Assembly (NCBI RefSeq): GCF_003202405.1
Contig: NZ_QJHL01000009.1
Coordinates: 46,978-110,977, forward strand
Direction: 5' to 3'
Length of the DNA: 64,000 bases
From: Flavobacterium hydrophilum
GTDB lineage: Bacteria; Bacteroidota; Bacteroidia; Flavobacteriales; Flavobacteriaceae
Shown: in pieces, positions 52,008 through 62,190 of the stretch
Numbering within the stretch: position 1 is the first letter of the stretch
Layout: each line of letters opens with the position of its first letter
Made by a program: the position numbers and the translations under genes
Notes under the pieces: generated by a model
Told to the model about the DNA's origin: nothing
What the model saw: only the letters and a program-made list of their open reading frames with translations
Databases searched by the model: none

Positions 52008-53339
52008 ATGAGGCTGGTAGTATTAGGAGGAGGGGAAAGTGGTGTAGGAACCGCAATCCTCGGAAAGAAAAAAGGATATGATGTTTTTGTATCTGATTTT
52101 GGAAAAATAAAAGAAAGCTATAAAGAAGTTCTTATCATTAATGGAATTGCCTGGGAAGAAGAGCAACATACAGAAGACCTGATTTTGAATGCCAATGTTG
52201 TCATGAAAAGCCCGGGAATTCCGGAAAAATCCCCGATAGTAAAAAAGCTTATCGCCGCCGGTATTAAAGTGATTTCGGAAATTGAGTTTGCAAAACCTTA
52301 CACCGAAGCATTGACAATTGGAATAACCGGAAGTAACGGTAAAACGACCACAACAATGTTAACGCATCATTTGCTAAAATCCGCAGGATTAAATGTTGGT
52401 TTAGGGGGTAACATCGGAAAAAGTTTTGCATGGCAGGTAGCCGAAAATAAATACGATGCCTACGTGCTTGAATTAAGCAGTTTTCAGCTCGATGGTATAA
52501 TACAATACAGGCCGGATATTGCGATAATAACCAATATAAGTCCGGATCATTTAGACCGATATGATTATAAATATGAGAATTATATTGATTCGAAGTTTAG
52601 AATCACAATGAATCAAACAGAAAGCGATTATCTCATTTACGATGCCGATGATGAAGCAAGTACAGAATGGTTAAAGAACAATAAAACAAAAGCAAAATTA
52701 ATTCCTTTTTCATTGACTAAATCATTCGATGAAGGGGCTTCTATAAATAACAACAAAATGGAAATAAAGATCAACCAGGAAGAGTTTACAATGGAAACAG
52801 AATACATTGCGTTAGAAGGAAAACATAATATGAAAAATGCAATGGCAGCAAGCTCTGTAGCAAAATTGATGCAAATTAGAAATGCAACAATTCGCGAAAG
52901 TTTATCAAATTTTCAAGGTGTTGAACATCGTTTAGAAAAAGTATTGAAAATTCAAAATGTACAATACATCAACGATTCAAAAGCAACAAATGTAAACGCT
53001 ACTTTTTTTGCGTTAGACAGCATGAATGTTCCAACAGTTTGGATTGTTGGAGGTGTTGATAAAGGAAATGATTATAACGAATTGATGTCATTAGTTCGTG
53101 AAAAAGTAAAAGCAATTATTTGTTTAGGAATTGATAATCGTAAAATTATCGAAGCTTTTGGAAATGTTGTTGATATTATGGTAGAAGTTAACAATATGAA
53201 TGACGCTGTGAAAACGGCACAAAGATTAACAGAAAAAGGTGACGCTGTTTTATTATCTCCAGCCTGTGCCAGTTTCGATTTATTCGAAAACTATGAAGAC
53301 AGAGGAAAACAATTTAAACAAGCTGTTCACAACTTGTAG
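52008..53339 (+). CDS. murD: UDP-N-acetylmuramoylalanine--D-glutamate ligase
   Basis: Adds D-Glu to UDP-MurNAc-L-Ala, 443 residues. The opening LVVLGGGESGVGTAIL is the UDP-binding Rossmann loop, and the ATP loop is GITGSNGKTTTTM. The later conserved parts are SPDHLDRYDY, EGKHNMKNAMAA, NDSKATNVNAT and LLSPACASFDLFENYEDRG. The start codon directly follows the mraY stop. The next gap has an AAGTTTTAAGTT/GAAACTTGAAA palindrome but no terminator run. Confidence 0.96.
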   Translation: MRLVVLGGGESGVGTAILGKKKGYDVFVSDFGKIKESYKEVLIINGIAWEEEQHTEDLILNANVVMKSPGIPEKSPIVKKLIAAGIKVISEIEFAKPYTEALTIGITGSNGKTTTTMLTHHLLKSAGLNVGLGGNIGKSFAWQVAENKYDAYVLELSSFQLDGIIQYRPDIAIITNISPDHLDRYDYKYENYIDSKFRITMNQTESDYLIYDADDEASTEWLKNNKTKAKLIPFSLTKSFDEGASINNNKMEIKINQEEFTMETEYIALEGKHNMKNAMAASSVAKLMQIRNATIRESLSNFQGVEHRLEKVLKIQNVQYINDSKATNVNATFFALDSMNVPTVWIVGGVDKGNDYNELMSLVREKVKAIICLGIDNRKIIEAFGNVVDIMVEVNNMNDAVKTAQRLTEKGDAVLLSPACASFDLFENYEDRGKQFKQAVHNL

Positions 53340-53409
53340 AGATAATTTTAAGTTTTAAGTTCCATAACATGAAACTTGAAATAAAATAAAACCTGAAACT
53401 AACAGAATT

Positions 53410-54717
53410 ATGAAAGAGCTGGTTAACAAATTAAAAGGAGATAGGGTAATATGGTCATTCGTGGCCTTGTTAGCACTGTTTTCGTTTATGCCTGTTTTTA
53501 GTGCGAGTAGTAATTTAGCATATATTGGTCACGGTACCGGAAATACTTTAGGGTATCTGGTCAAACACCTTGCTCATATTTGTATCGGTTTTTTGATTAT
53601 TTACTGGGTGCATAAAGTGCCCTATCATTATTTCAGGGCTATTTCAAAAATTGCCTTGCCGGTTGTTTGGTTTTTACTGCTTTATACATTGTTGAAAGGA
53701 ACTGTAATCGCCGGAGCAAACGCAAGTCGATGGATTCAGGTGCCTTTTATTGGTATTACATTTCAGACTTCGACTTTGGCTTCTATCGTTTTGTTCATTT
53801 TTGTAGCGCGTTATTTGTCTAAAAAGAAAGAAGAAAACGAACCTTTTCAGGTTTCATTGATACAGCTTTGGTTGCCGGTTTTTATCACATTGGCACTTAT
53901 TTTGCCAGCTAACTTTTCGACTACAGCATTGATTTTTGCTATGGTTATGATGTTAGCATTTATTGGCAAATATCCATTAAAGTATATTGGTTTTATCATA
54001 GGTTCAGGAATTGCAATGTTGGCCTTTTTCCTTTTGGTTGCTAAAGCTTTTCCGGAATCAAGATTCTTCAGCAGGGTTTCAACCTGGGAAAGTCGTATTT
54101 CAAATTTTACCACAGATAAACCAGATGAAGATGATTACCAGATTGAAAAAGCAAAAATTGCCATTGCATCAGGAAGGTTAGGCGGATTAGGTCCGGGTAA
54201 AAGTGTTCAGAAAAACTTTTTGCCACAATCATCTTCCGATTTTATTTACGCAATTGTGGTTGAAGAGTATGGTTTAGTGGGAGGCGTTTCGATATTATTA
54301 TTGTATTTATTGTTGTTGTTTCGATTTGTAATAGCATCACATAAAGCCAATACATTATTCGGAAAATTAGTCGTCGTTGGACTCGGTTTTCCAATGATAT
54401 TTCAGGCGATGATTAATATGGCAGTTGCCGTCGAATTGTTGCCGGTAACAGGACAGACGCTTCCATTAATAAGTTCAGGAGGAAGTTCGATTTGGATGAC
54501 TTGTTTCTCTCTTGGAATTATCATTAGTGTAACTAAGAAAGAGGAAGAAATTGCAGAAGAACGACAAGAAAAAGAAAGAAGAAAAGAAGCGCTTCAAAGG
54601 TTAATTGATAAAGAATTAGCTGAAGAAGATTTTCCTGCTGATGAAATATATGAAGAAGGAATGTATTCTATTCAGGATAATTCCAGAAATCCAATGGACG
54701 CAGTGTTAAATAAATAA
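53410..54717 (+). CDS. ftsW: peptidoglycan glycosyltransferase FtsW
   Basis: SEDS-family polymerase that works with FtsI at the septum, 435 residues with about ten membrane helices. Family marks include ASRWIQVPFIGITFQTS, FATA-like NFSTTALIF, GGLGPGKSVQK, FIYAIVVEEYGLVGG, PVTGQTLPLISSGGSS. A highly charged C-terminal tail of ~60 residues (EEEIAEERQEKERRKEALQR) is longer than in E. coli and cytoplasmic. It is 70 nt after murD and 42 nt before murG. Confidence 0.95.
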   Translation: MKELVNKLKGDRVIWSFVALLALFSFMPVFSASSNLAYIGHGTGNTLGYLVKHLAHICIGFLIIYWVHKVPYHYFRAISKIALPVVWFLLLYTLLKGTVIAGANASRWIQVPFIGITFQTSTLASIVLFIFVARYLSKKKEENEPFQVSLIQLWLPVFITLALILPANFSTTALIFAMVMMLAFIGKYPLKYIGFIIGSGIAMLAFFLLVAKAFPESRFFSRVSTWESRISNFTTDKPDEDDYQIEKAKIAIASGRLGGLGPGKSVQKNFLPQSSSDFIYAIVVEEYGLVGGVSILLLYLLLLFRFVIASHKANTLFGKLVVVGLGFPMIFQAMINMAVAVELLPVTGQTLPLISSGGSSIWMTCFSLGIIISVTKKEEEIAEERQEKERRKEALQRLIDKELAEEDFPADEIYEEGMYSIQDNSRNPMDAVLNK

Positions 54718-54759
54718 AATTGAAAAGAATAGTTAAAGACTATTACTTTATGGAAGAAT

Positions 54760-55845
54760 ATGGCAAAGTATAAATTCATATTAAGTGGAGGAGGAACTGG
54801 AGGACATATTTATCCTGCAGTTGCGATTGCAAATGAGTTAAAGTTACAATTTCCTGATGCTGAATTTCTTTTTGTTGGTGCCAAAGATAAAATGGAAATG
54901 CAAAAAGTACCTCAGGCAGGTTACGAAATAAAAGGCCTTTGGATTGCTGGTTTGCAAAGAAAGTTAACATTGCAAAATATGATGTTTCCTTTAAAATTAG
55001 CAACAAGTTTGTTAGAATCAAGAAGAATCATCAAACGGTTTAAGCCAAATGTAGTAATTGGAACAGGCGGTTTTGCCAGCGGGCCATTATTACAGGCAGC
55101 GGGTTCAGCTGGAATCCCAACTGTTATTCAGGAACAAAATTCTTTTCCGGGAATTACTAATAAGCTATTAAGCAAAAAAGCAAATGCCATTTGTGTGGCT
55201 TATGAAAACTTAGAACGCTTTTTTCCAAAAGAAAAAATTGTTTTAACGGGCAATCCGGTTCGTCAGGATTTAATTGATATTGAAAGCAAACGTGATGAAG
55301 CAATTGTTTTTTATGGTTTAGATCCAAATAAAAAAACATTGTTGGTTCTGGGTGGAAGTTTAGGGGCCAGAAGAGTAAATCAGTTAATAGAAAAAGAACT
55401 CCAAAATTTTCTTTCACAAGATGTTCAGATTATTTGGCAATGTGGGAAATTATATTTTGAAGATTATAAAAAATACAATCAGCCAAACGTAAAAGTGGTT
55501 GATTTTATTGAAAGAATGGATTTTGTTTATGCTGCTGCCGATGTTATTATTTCAAGAGCCGGAGCTTCATCGGTTTCAGAATTATGCATTGTGGGTAAAC
55601 CGGTAATTTTTATTCCGTCACCAAATGTGGCAGAAGATCATCAGACCAAAAATGCACAGGCAATTGTAGATGCAAAAGGAGCTGTTTTATTGAAAGAATC
55701 AGAATTGGAAAGTCAATTTAGTATTGTTTTTGAAGCTTTATTGAAAGACGAAGGAAAACAAAAACAATTAAGTGAAAATATCAAAAAATTGGCCAGACCA
55801 AATGCTGTAAAAGTTATTGTTGATGAAATTAAAAAGTTGTTATAA
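54760..55845 (+). CDS. murG: UDP-GlcNAc:lipid I GlcNAc transferase MurG
   Basis: Completes lipid II on the inner face of the membrane, 361 residues. The N-terminal G loop is SGGGTGGHIYPAVAIA and the second glycine loop is LVLGGSLGARRVN. The UDP-binding region includes DVIISRAGASSVSELCIVGK and SPNVAEDHQTKNAQ. An ATG ten bases earlier is out of frame and was not used. It is followed by a 156-nt gap with no recognisable signal. Confidence 0.96.
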   Translation: MAKYKFILSGGGTGGHIYPAVAIANELKLQFPDAEFLFVGAKDKMEMQKVPQAGYEIKGLWIAGLQRKLTLQNMMFPLKLATSLLESRRIIKRFKPNVVIGTGGFASGPLLQAAGSAGIPTVIQEQNSFPGITNKLLSKKANAICVAYENLERFFPKEKIVLTGNPVRQDLIDIESKRDEAIVFYGLDPNKKTLLVLGGSLGARRVNQLIEKELQNFLSQDVQIIWQCGKLYFEDYKKYNQPNVKVVDFIERMDFVYAAADVIISRAGASSVSELCIVGKPVIFIPSPNVAEDHQTKNAQAIVDAKGAVLLKESELESQFSIVFEALLKDEGKQKQLSENIKKLARPNAVKVIVDEIKKLL

Positions 55846-56001
55846 TATAACTTTTAAAGAAAATTATAGAACAGAATAAAAAAATTAGAACGCTATTTTT
55901 AAGTGTTTTGAGTTATTAAAATAAGAAAGATACAAAGGCTTAACTACTAGTTTTTTATAAAATGAAGTAACTGGTAAATAGCTCAAAATTAAAAAATTGA
56001 A

Positions 56002-57342
56002 ATGAATTTAAATCAAATACAAAACGTTTATTTTATTGGTATCGGAGGAATCGGTATGAGTGCTTTGGCTCGTTATTTCAAATATATTGGAAAACAGGTT
56101 TCAGGATATGATAAAACACCTTCAATGCTAACGAATGAATTGATTGAAAGCGGTATTGATATTCATTTTGACGATAATATTGGTTTAATTCCAAATGATT
56201 ATTTTGTGGAAAATACATTAGTCATTTTTACGCCGGCCGTTCCTATAACACATTCTGAGTGGAATTATTTTATAGAAAGACAATACCAAGTTAAAAAACG
56301 CGCTGAAGTTTTAGGAATTATCACAAAAGATACCTTTTGTTTTGCCGTTGCCGGAACGCACGGAAAAACTACAACATCCAGTATTTTAGGACATATATTG
56401 TATGAAAGTGGAGCAGATGTAACAGCTTTTGTGGGAGGGATTGTAGAAAATTATAATTCTAATTTAATTGGAAGCGGAAAAACCGTAACAGTTGTCGAAG
56501 CAGATGAATTTGACAGATCATTTTTGCACTTACATCCAAATATTGCCTGCGTAACATCTATGGATGCAGACCATTTGGATATATATGGCACAAGCGATGC
56601 TATTGAAGCTTCTTTTGTAGAATTTGCCTCGAAAGTTGAAGATGAAAATAATCTCTTTATAACTAAAGAATTGCCTATTAATGGTGTGCAATGTGCTATA
56701 AATGAAGATGCTCCTTATAAAGCTTTTAATATTAGAATTGAAAATGCAAGTTATGTTTTTGATGTTCAGACACCATCAGAAATCATGAAGGATTTGCGTT
56801 TTGGATTGCCCGGAAAGCATAATTTAATGAATGCATTAATGGCCGTTGCAATGTCAAAAACTTTTGGTACATCAACAGATTCTATCGCAAAAGCGCTTGC
56901 TTCTTTTAACGGAATAAGAAGACGTTTTTCGTATCAGATTAAGTCAGAAAATTTAGTTTATATAGATGATTATGCACATCATCCAACAGAAATAAATGCA
57001 GTACACCAGGCGGTTACAGAGTTGTATCCGGGACGAAAAGTATTGGCGATTTTTCAGCCGCATTTATTCAGCAGAACAAGGGATTTTGCTGATGGATTTG
57101 CAGAAAGTTTATCGGCTTTTGATGAAGTGTTTTTAATGGATATTTATCCTGCACGCGAATTGCCGATGGAAGGAATTACATCAGAATGGCTGTTGGGAAA
57201 AATGACAAATCCAAACAAAAAAATTGTTGCAAAAAATGATTTATTAGCGCAGATTAAAGCCAGTGATGCGCCAATAATTGTAACAATAGGAGCTGGTGAT
57301 ATTGGAGAAATGGTTCCATCAATCAAAAAAATACTAAAATGA
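56002..57342 (+). CDS. murC: UDP-N-acetylmuramate--L-alanine ligase
   Basis: Adds L-Ala to UDP-MurNAc, 446 residues. The UDP site is FIGIGGIGMSALARYF and the ATP loop is AGTHGKTTTSSIL. Others are VEADEFDRSFL, MDADHLDIYG, GKHNLMNALMAV, DDYAHHPTEINA and the C-terminal GAGDIGEMV. It overlaps the ftsQ start by 4 nt (ATGA), so the two are translationally coupled. Confidence 0.96.
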   Translation: MNLNQIQNVYFIGIGGIGMSALARYFKYIGKQVSGYDKTPSMLTNELIESGIDIHFDDNIGLIPNDYFVENTLVIFTPAVPITHSEWNYFIERQYQVKKRAEVLGIITKDTFCFAVAGTHGKTTTSSILGHILYESGADVTAFVGGIVENYNSNLIGSGKTVTVVEADEFDRSFLHLHPNIACVTSMDADHLDIYGTSDAIEASFVEFASKVEDENNLFITKELPINGVQCAINEDAPYKAFNIRIENASYVFDVQTPSEIMKDLRFGLPGKHNLMNALMAVAMSKTFGTSTDSIAKALASFNGIRRRFSYQIKSENLVYIDDYAHHPTEINAVHQAVTELYPGRKVLAIFQPHLFSRTRDFADGFAESLSAFDEVFLMDIYPARELPMEGITSEWLLGKMTNPNKKIVAKNDLLAQIKASDAPIIVTIGAGDIGEMVPSIKKILK

Positions 57343-58061
57343 AAATATTTAATTGGGGAAATATTAGATTAGTAGTTATTTTCGGACTGGTTTTATTTCT
57401 TTATTCGTTTGCACAGCACCGAAACGGAGATAGAAAACTGAAGAAATCGATGGTTATTTTTGTAGGAGAAAATACGCTTTTCGTGAAGCCGGAAACGGTT
57501 AATAAATTGTTGATAGAAAATAAAAGAGACGCTTCCAGTATCCGAAAAGATGAAGTAGATTTGAATAAAATTGAAAAAAGCCTTGATGCGCAGGACATGA
57601 TTGAAAAGTCAGATGTTTTTGTAAGTATCGATGGAGTTCTCAAAGCGCAGGTAAAACAGAGAACACCAATAGTAAGAGTTTATGATGGTGGGAGCTCTTT
57701 CTATATTGACTATGAAGGGAATAAAATGCCTTTGTCAGACAATTTTACCGCGCGGGTTCCTCTTGTTTCGGGGACAATAAATAAAAAAAATAACGAAGAT
57801 TTAGCTACTCTATTTCGCACAATTTATGACGATGCGTTTTTGAAAAAAAACATCATTGCAATAGAAATTATGCCTAATGGTAGCTTAAAAATGTTTAATA
57901 GAAATTATAATTACTTCATTGATTTTGGAAGAACAATGAATGTGGATGAAAAATTCAGGAATTATAAAGCCTTTTTTCAAAAAGCTGTTTTAGATAGTTC
58001 GTTATATAAATATAAAAAAATTGATCTGAGGTTTACGGAACAAGTAGTGTGCACAAAATAA
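57339..58061 (+). CDS. ftsQ: FtsQ-like cell division protein
   Basis: 240-residue bitopic protein: a short cytoplasmic end, a transmembrane helix at about 9-23 (IRLVVIFGLVLFLYSF) and a periplasmic region. The region ENTLFVKPETVNKLLIENK with SDVFVSIDGVLKAQVKQRTP resembles POTRA-like and FtsQ beta domains. It was assigned by position between murC and ftsA, by size and by topology; sequence conservation in the family is weak. It probably links the FtsL complex to the septal ring. Confidence 0.85.
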   Translation: MKIFNWGNIRLVVIFGLVLFLYSFAQHRNGDRKLKKSMVIFVGENTLFVKPETVNKLLIENKRDASSIRKDEVDLNKIEKSLDAQDMIEKSDVFVSIDGVLKAQVKQRTPIVRVYDGGSSFYIDYEGNKMPLSDNFTARVPLVSGTINKKNNEDLATLFRTIYDDAFLKKNIIAIEIMPNGSLKMFNRNYNYFIDFGRTMNVDEKFRNYKAFFQKAVLDSSLYKYKKIDLRFTEQVVCTK

Positions 58062-58067
58062 TAGAAA

Positions 58068-59480
58068 ATGGAAAAAGATAATATTGCAGTAGGTCTAGAT
58101 ATTGGAACAACCAAGATAGTTGCCATGATAGGCAAGAAGAATGAGTATGGAAAATTGGAAATTTTGGGTATTGGTAAATCCAAAAGTTTGGGTGTGGCAA
58201 GAGGTGTTGTAAACAACATTACACAGACTATTCAATCGATTCAGCAAGCTATTCTTGAAGCCGAAACAAATTCAGGTTACAAAATTAAAGATGTTGTTGT
58301 AGGTATTGCAGGACAGCACATCAGAAGTATACAGCATACAGATTACATCAGCAGAAGCAATCCAGAAGAAGTAATTGGTGAAAATGATATTCAGCTTTTG
58401 ATTGATCAGGTAAATAAACTGGCCATGTTACCGGGAGAGGAAATTATTCATGTTTTACCACAAGAATTTAAAATTGATGGGCAATCTGAAATAAAAGAAC
58501 CAATCGGGATGTATGGTGGGAGATTAGAATCCAGCTTTCACGTGGTTGTTGGGCAGGCATCATCAATCAGAAATGTTGGAAGATGTATTCAGAGTTCAGG
58601 AATTGAATTGTCAGGATTGACATTAGAACCGTTGGCTTCGGCTGATGCTGTTTTAAGTCAGGAAGAAAAAGAAGCCGGTGTTGCACTCATTGATATTGGT
58701 GGCGGAACCACAGATTTAGCCATTTTTAAAGATGGTATTATTCGTCATACTGCTGTAATTCCTTTCGGAGGTAATGTAATTACAGAGGATATTAAAGAAG
58801 GATGTTCAATTATTGAAAAACAGGCTGAACTTCTAAAAATAAAATTCGGATCGGCATGGCCTGGAGAAAATAAAGATAACGAGATTGTTTCTATTCCTGG
58901 CTTAAGAGGAAGAGAGCCAAAAGAGATTTCGCTTAAAAATCTTTCCAAAATTATTCATGCACGTGTGGTGGAAATAATCGAACAGGTTTTTGCAGAAATT
59001 AAAGCTTATGGACACGAAGATCCGCGCAAAAAATTAATTGCAGGAATTGTTCTTACTGGTGGTGGGGCTCAACTAAAACATATTAAACAATTAGTAGAGT
59101 ATATCACAGGTATGGATACGAGAATTGGATATCCAAACGAGCATTTAGCAGGGAATTCCAGTGAAGAAATTTCCAGCCCATTATTTGCAACTGCTGTTGG
59201 ACTGGTAATGAACAGTATTGAGAATAGTACCCAAAGTGCTGTTAGAATGGAGATCGTAAATGAACAGCCTAAGGTTGTTTACAGAAATGTTCCTCCGGTC
59301 AACCAACAACGATACGAAGTAGAAGAAAACTACGTTGAAAGAGTAGAAACTGTTCAGGAGCCAAGAGAAGTTGTGACTAGTATTAAGGTTGAAGCAGAGT
59401 CAACAGAAACTAAAATTAGAAGATCATTTTTTGATCGATATGTTGATAAAATCAAAGATTTTTTAGACAACGCAGAATAA
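58068..59480 (+). CDS. ftsA: cell division protein FtsA
   Basis: Actin-like ATPase that tethers FtsZ to the membrane, 470 residues. The phosphate-1 loop is GLDIGTTKIVAMIG and the phosphate-2 region ALIDIGGGTTDLAIF. The adenosine motif is GIVLTGGGAQLKHI. The C-terminal ~75 residues hold a variable linker and then IRRSFFDRYVDKIKDFLDN, a good amphipathic membrane-targeting helix. It is 6 nt after ftsQ. Confidence 0.96.
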   Translation: MEKDNIAVGLDIGTTKIVAMIGKKNEYGKLEILGIGKSKSLGVARGVVNNITQTIQSIQQAILEAETNSGYKIKDVVVGIAGQHIRSIQHTDYISRSNPEEVIGENDIQLLIDQVNKLAMLPGEEIIHVLPQEFKIDGQSEIKEPIGMYGGRLESSFHVVVGQASSIRNVGRCIQSSGIELSGLTLEPLASADAVLSQEEKEAGVALIDIGGGTTDLAIFKDGIIRHTAVIPFGGNVITEDIKEGCSIIEKQAELLKIKFGSAWPGENKDNEIVSIPGLRGREPKEISLKNLSKIIHARVVEIIEQVFAEIKAYGHEDPRKKLIAGIVLTGGGAQLKHIKQLVEYITGMDTRIGYPNEHLAGNSSEEISSPLFATAVGLVMNSIENSTQSAVRMEIVNEQPKVVYRNVPPVNQQRYEVEENYVERVETVQEPREVVTSIKVEAESTETKIRRSFFDRYVDKIKDFLDNAE

Positions 59481-59564
59481 AAAAAGAATAAGAGAAAAGG
59501 AATTACTATTGGCCCCAAGTCAAGAGTAAAAAATGTATTAAATAAGAATTTCAAAACCAAAAAG

Positions 59565-61544
59565 ATGATGAGCAACTCAGAATTTGGAAGCATTTCATTT
59601 GATTTACCAAAAAACCAATCAAATGTTATCAAAGTAATAGGTGTAGGTGGAGGAGGTAGCAATGCTATCAATCATATGTTTAAACAAGGTATTAAGGGCG
59701 TTGATTTCATCGTTTGTAATACAGATTCACAAGCGCTTCAAAATAGTTCAGTGCCTAACAAAATTCAGTTGGGTGTAAATTTAACAGAAGGTCTTGGAGC
59801 AGGTGCAAATCCTGATGTAGGTCAGCAATCTGCTATTGAAAGTATCGCTGACATTGAAAAAATGTTAGACCGTGGTACCAAAATGGTATTTATTACTGCA
59901 GGTATGGGTGGTGGAACTGGTACAGGAGCCGCTCCGGTTATCGCACAGTTATCAAAAGAGAGAGAAATCCTGACAGTTGGTATAGTGACAATTCCGTTTC
60001 AGTTTGAAGGGAAAGTACGTCAGGAACAAGCGCTTATCGGAATAGAAAAATTACGTAAGCAGGTTGATTCGCTAATTGTAATCAATAATAATAAATTAAG
60101 AGAAGTTTACGGAAATTTAGGCTTTAAAGCCGGATTCTCAAAAGCGGATGAAGTTTTGGCAACAGCCTCAAGAGGAATTGCCGAGGTAATTACGCATCAC
60201 TATACTCAAAATATCGATTTACGTGATGCCAGAACAGTTTTGGCAAACAGCGGAACGGCTATTATGGGATCAGCTGTTTCAGAAGGTGATAACAGAGCTA
60301 AAGATGCTATAGTGTCTGCATTGGATTCTCCGTTATTAAATGACAATAAAATTACAGGAGCCAAAAACGTATTGTTGCTTATCGTTTCTGGATCTAACGA
60401 AATAACGCTTGATGAAATTGGGGAAATCAATGATCACATTCAGGCAGAAGCAGGTTACAATGCTAATATTATCATGGGGGTTGGTGAAGACGAAACTCTT
60501 GGTGAAGCTATTGCAGTAACTATTATTGCTACTGGTTTTGATGTTGAACAACAAAATGAAATCGTAAATACAGAACCTAAAAAAATCATTCATACACTGG
60601 AAGATGAGCAAAGAAGTGTTCATAATTTGACAAACAGATCACTTACTTCTTTTGATTTAAATGTTGAGACGCCTATTGTAAAATCAGAAGAGAAAATTGT
60701 TTTTGATTTAATGGAAGATACAATTCCGGCAATACAAACTTCAATAACTCCAGTTGTAGTTGCTCCAGCTATCAACCAGGAAGAATTAGTGGTAATGTCT
60801 GAGTTTATTAAAAATCTTGATGTGACGTTTGAAATTGTTTCGCCAATTACAGATATCGATTTTACTATTTCAAGTCCAGAAGTGCAATCTTTTAAGGAAA
60901 CAAAACAGGTTGAGCAGAGAATTTTCGAAAGAGAAGAGCAAACTACTTTTTCATTTGATTTACCTCTTTTTAGAGCTCAACCGGAAGAAAAGAAAGAGCC
61001 GGTTGTTGAGGATAATAGAATTTTATTCGAATTGACAAATGAAACACGTAATATAAAAGTAAACGAGCCAGTTTCCTTTGTACCGGTAACAGAAGTGTCT
61101 GAGAATGGAATCATCAAATATTCGCTGGAAGAATATATGGAGGTTGAAAATGATTTAATGGGATCAAAACCGGTTGAAAAAGTGATAGAAAATGTTGTTC
61201 CTGAAGAATTAAACATCACATTAAAACCGGCAGTAGATTTTGCAAGTCAGCCTGATTTTACAACAACTTCAGAAGTTTCTCCAATGGAATTAACAATTGA
61301 AGAAACATTGCGTTTAAGAGCTGAGGAAAGAAGAAAGAAGCTAAAAGAGTTTAATTATAAATTCCACAATAACGTGTCTAGGATTGATGAGCTTGAAAAA
61401 GAACCAGCTTACAAAAGATTAGGTATCGATTTATCGAATACACAATCAAATGCGGCTAATTCAAGAATTTCTGTTGGAACTGACAGTAACAACGATTTGC
61501 AATTGCGTTCAAATAATTCATTTTTGCACGACAACGTAGATTAG
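59565..61544 (+). CDS. ftsZ: cell division protein FtsZ with long C-terminal extension
   Basis: Tubulin-like GTPase of the division ring, 659 residues, nearly twice the length of E. coli FtsZ (383). The GTPase core (about 20-340) has the signature MGGGTGTGAAP (114-124), GVGGGGSNAIN and NNNKLREVYG. Beyond that is a ~300-residue Glu/Val/Pro-rich linker, probably disordered. It ends with a conserved-looking tail, EEKEPAYKRLGIDL-type (here LEKEPAYKRLGIDLS), plus NNSFLHDNVD, which would bind FtsA. Adjacent ATGs at 59565 and 59568 are both possible. A terminator follows at 61567. Confidence 0.95.
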   Translation: MMSNSEFGSISFDLPKNQSNVIKVIGVGGGGSNAINHMFKQGIKGVDFIVCNTDSQALQNSSVPNKIQLGVNLTEGLGAGANPDVGQQSAIESIADIEKMLDRGTKMVFITAGMGGGTGTGAAPVIAQLSKEREILTVGIVTIPFQFEGKVRQEQALIGIEKLRKQVDSLIVINNNKLREVYGNLGFKAGFSKADEVLATASRGIAEVITHHYTQNIDLRDARTVLANSGTAIMGSAVSEGDNRAKDAIVSALDSPLLNDNKITGAKNVLLLIVSGSNEITLDEIGEINDHIQAEAGYNANIIMGVGEDETLGEAIAVTIIATGFDVEQQNEIVNTEPKKIIHTLEDEQRSVHNLTNRSLTSFDLNVETPIVKSEEKIVFDLMEDTIPAIQTSITPVVVAPAINQEELVVMSEFIKNLDVTFEIVSPITDIDFTISSPEVQSFKETKQVEQRIFEREEQTTFSFDLPLFRAQPEEKKEPVVEDNRILFELTNETRNIKVNEPVSFVPVTEVSENGIIKYSLEEYMEVENDLMGSKPVEKVIENVVPEELNITLKPAVDFASQPDFTTTSEVSPMELTIEETLRLRAEERRKKLKEFNYKFHNNVSRIDELEKEPAYKRLGIDLSNTQSNAANSRISVGTDSNNDLQLRSNNSFLHDNVD

Positions 61545-61566
61545 TTTTGAAATCTAAATAGTAGGA

Positions 61567-61608
61567 TAGCCCGAAAATTGGATTTAATTTTCGGGTTATT
61601 TTTTTTAT
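61567..61608 (+). terminator. terminator at the end of the dcw cluster
   Basis: TAGCCCGAAAATT (61567-61579) pairs with AATTTTCGGGTTA (61586-61598) and is followed by eight T. A promoter-like TATCTTCG (61606-61613) overlaps its end and may serve yqeY. Confidence 0.85.
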
Positions 61609-61728
61609 CTTCGCACAGAATTTAGAAATTTGATTTCTTTTGATGATAAAAGGAATTTAAGTTCGCAGAAATTTTATCTTTTTACATTATACAATCATTA
61701 TAAGCATTGCTTATTTAAATAAAATAAA

Positions 61729-62178
61729 ATGAGTTTACAGACACAAATCATGGACGAGATAAAAACTGCCATGAAAGCAAAAGATACAGTGGCGTTAGAA
61801 TCATTACGAGCCATTAAATCTGAATTATTGTTGGCTTCTACAGCTTCAGGATCTAAAGAAGAATTAACCGAAGATGAAGAAGTGAAATTGCTTCAAAAGT
61901 TAGTTAAAACCCGTAAAGAGAGCGCAAGGATTTTTACTGAGCAAAATCGCCCTGATTTAGCAGATCCGGAATTAGCACAAGTTGCAGTTATCGAGAAATT
62001 TTTGCCTGCACAATTAAGTGAAGAAGAGGTAGAAGTTGTAATTGCTAAAATTATTGCAGAAACAGGAGCATCGGGAATTGCTTCAATGGGTAAAGTAATG
62101 GGATTAGCATCTGCCCAATTAGGGGGAACTGCTGAAGGGAAAACCATTTCTACAATAGTTAAGAAGTTACTGTCTTAA
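61729..62178 (+). CDS. yqeY: GatB/YqeY domain protein
   Basis: 149-residue stand-alone YqeY protein, related to the tail domain of the GatB amidotransferase. It is helical, with LQTQIMDEIKTAMKAKDTVA, LESLRAIKSELLLASTAS, KLLQKLVKTRKESARIF and MGKVMGLASAQLGGTAEGKT, the last typical of the C-terminal tRNA-binding part. The function alone is unknown, though tRNA binding is likely. It comes between the dcw terminator and tRNA-Arg. Confidence 0.9.
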   Translation: MSLQTQIMDEIKTAMKAKDTVALESLRAIKSELLLASTASGSKEELTEDEEVKLLQKLVKTRKESARIFTEQNRPDLADPELAQVAVIEKFLPAQLSEEEVEVVIAKIIAETGASGIASMGKVMGLASAQLGGTAEGKTISTIVKKLLS

Positions 62179-62190
62179 TTCCCAATATAA

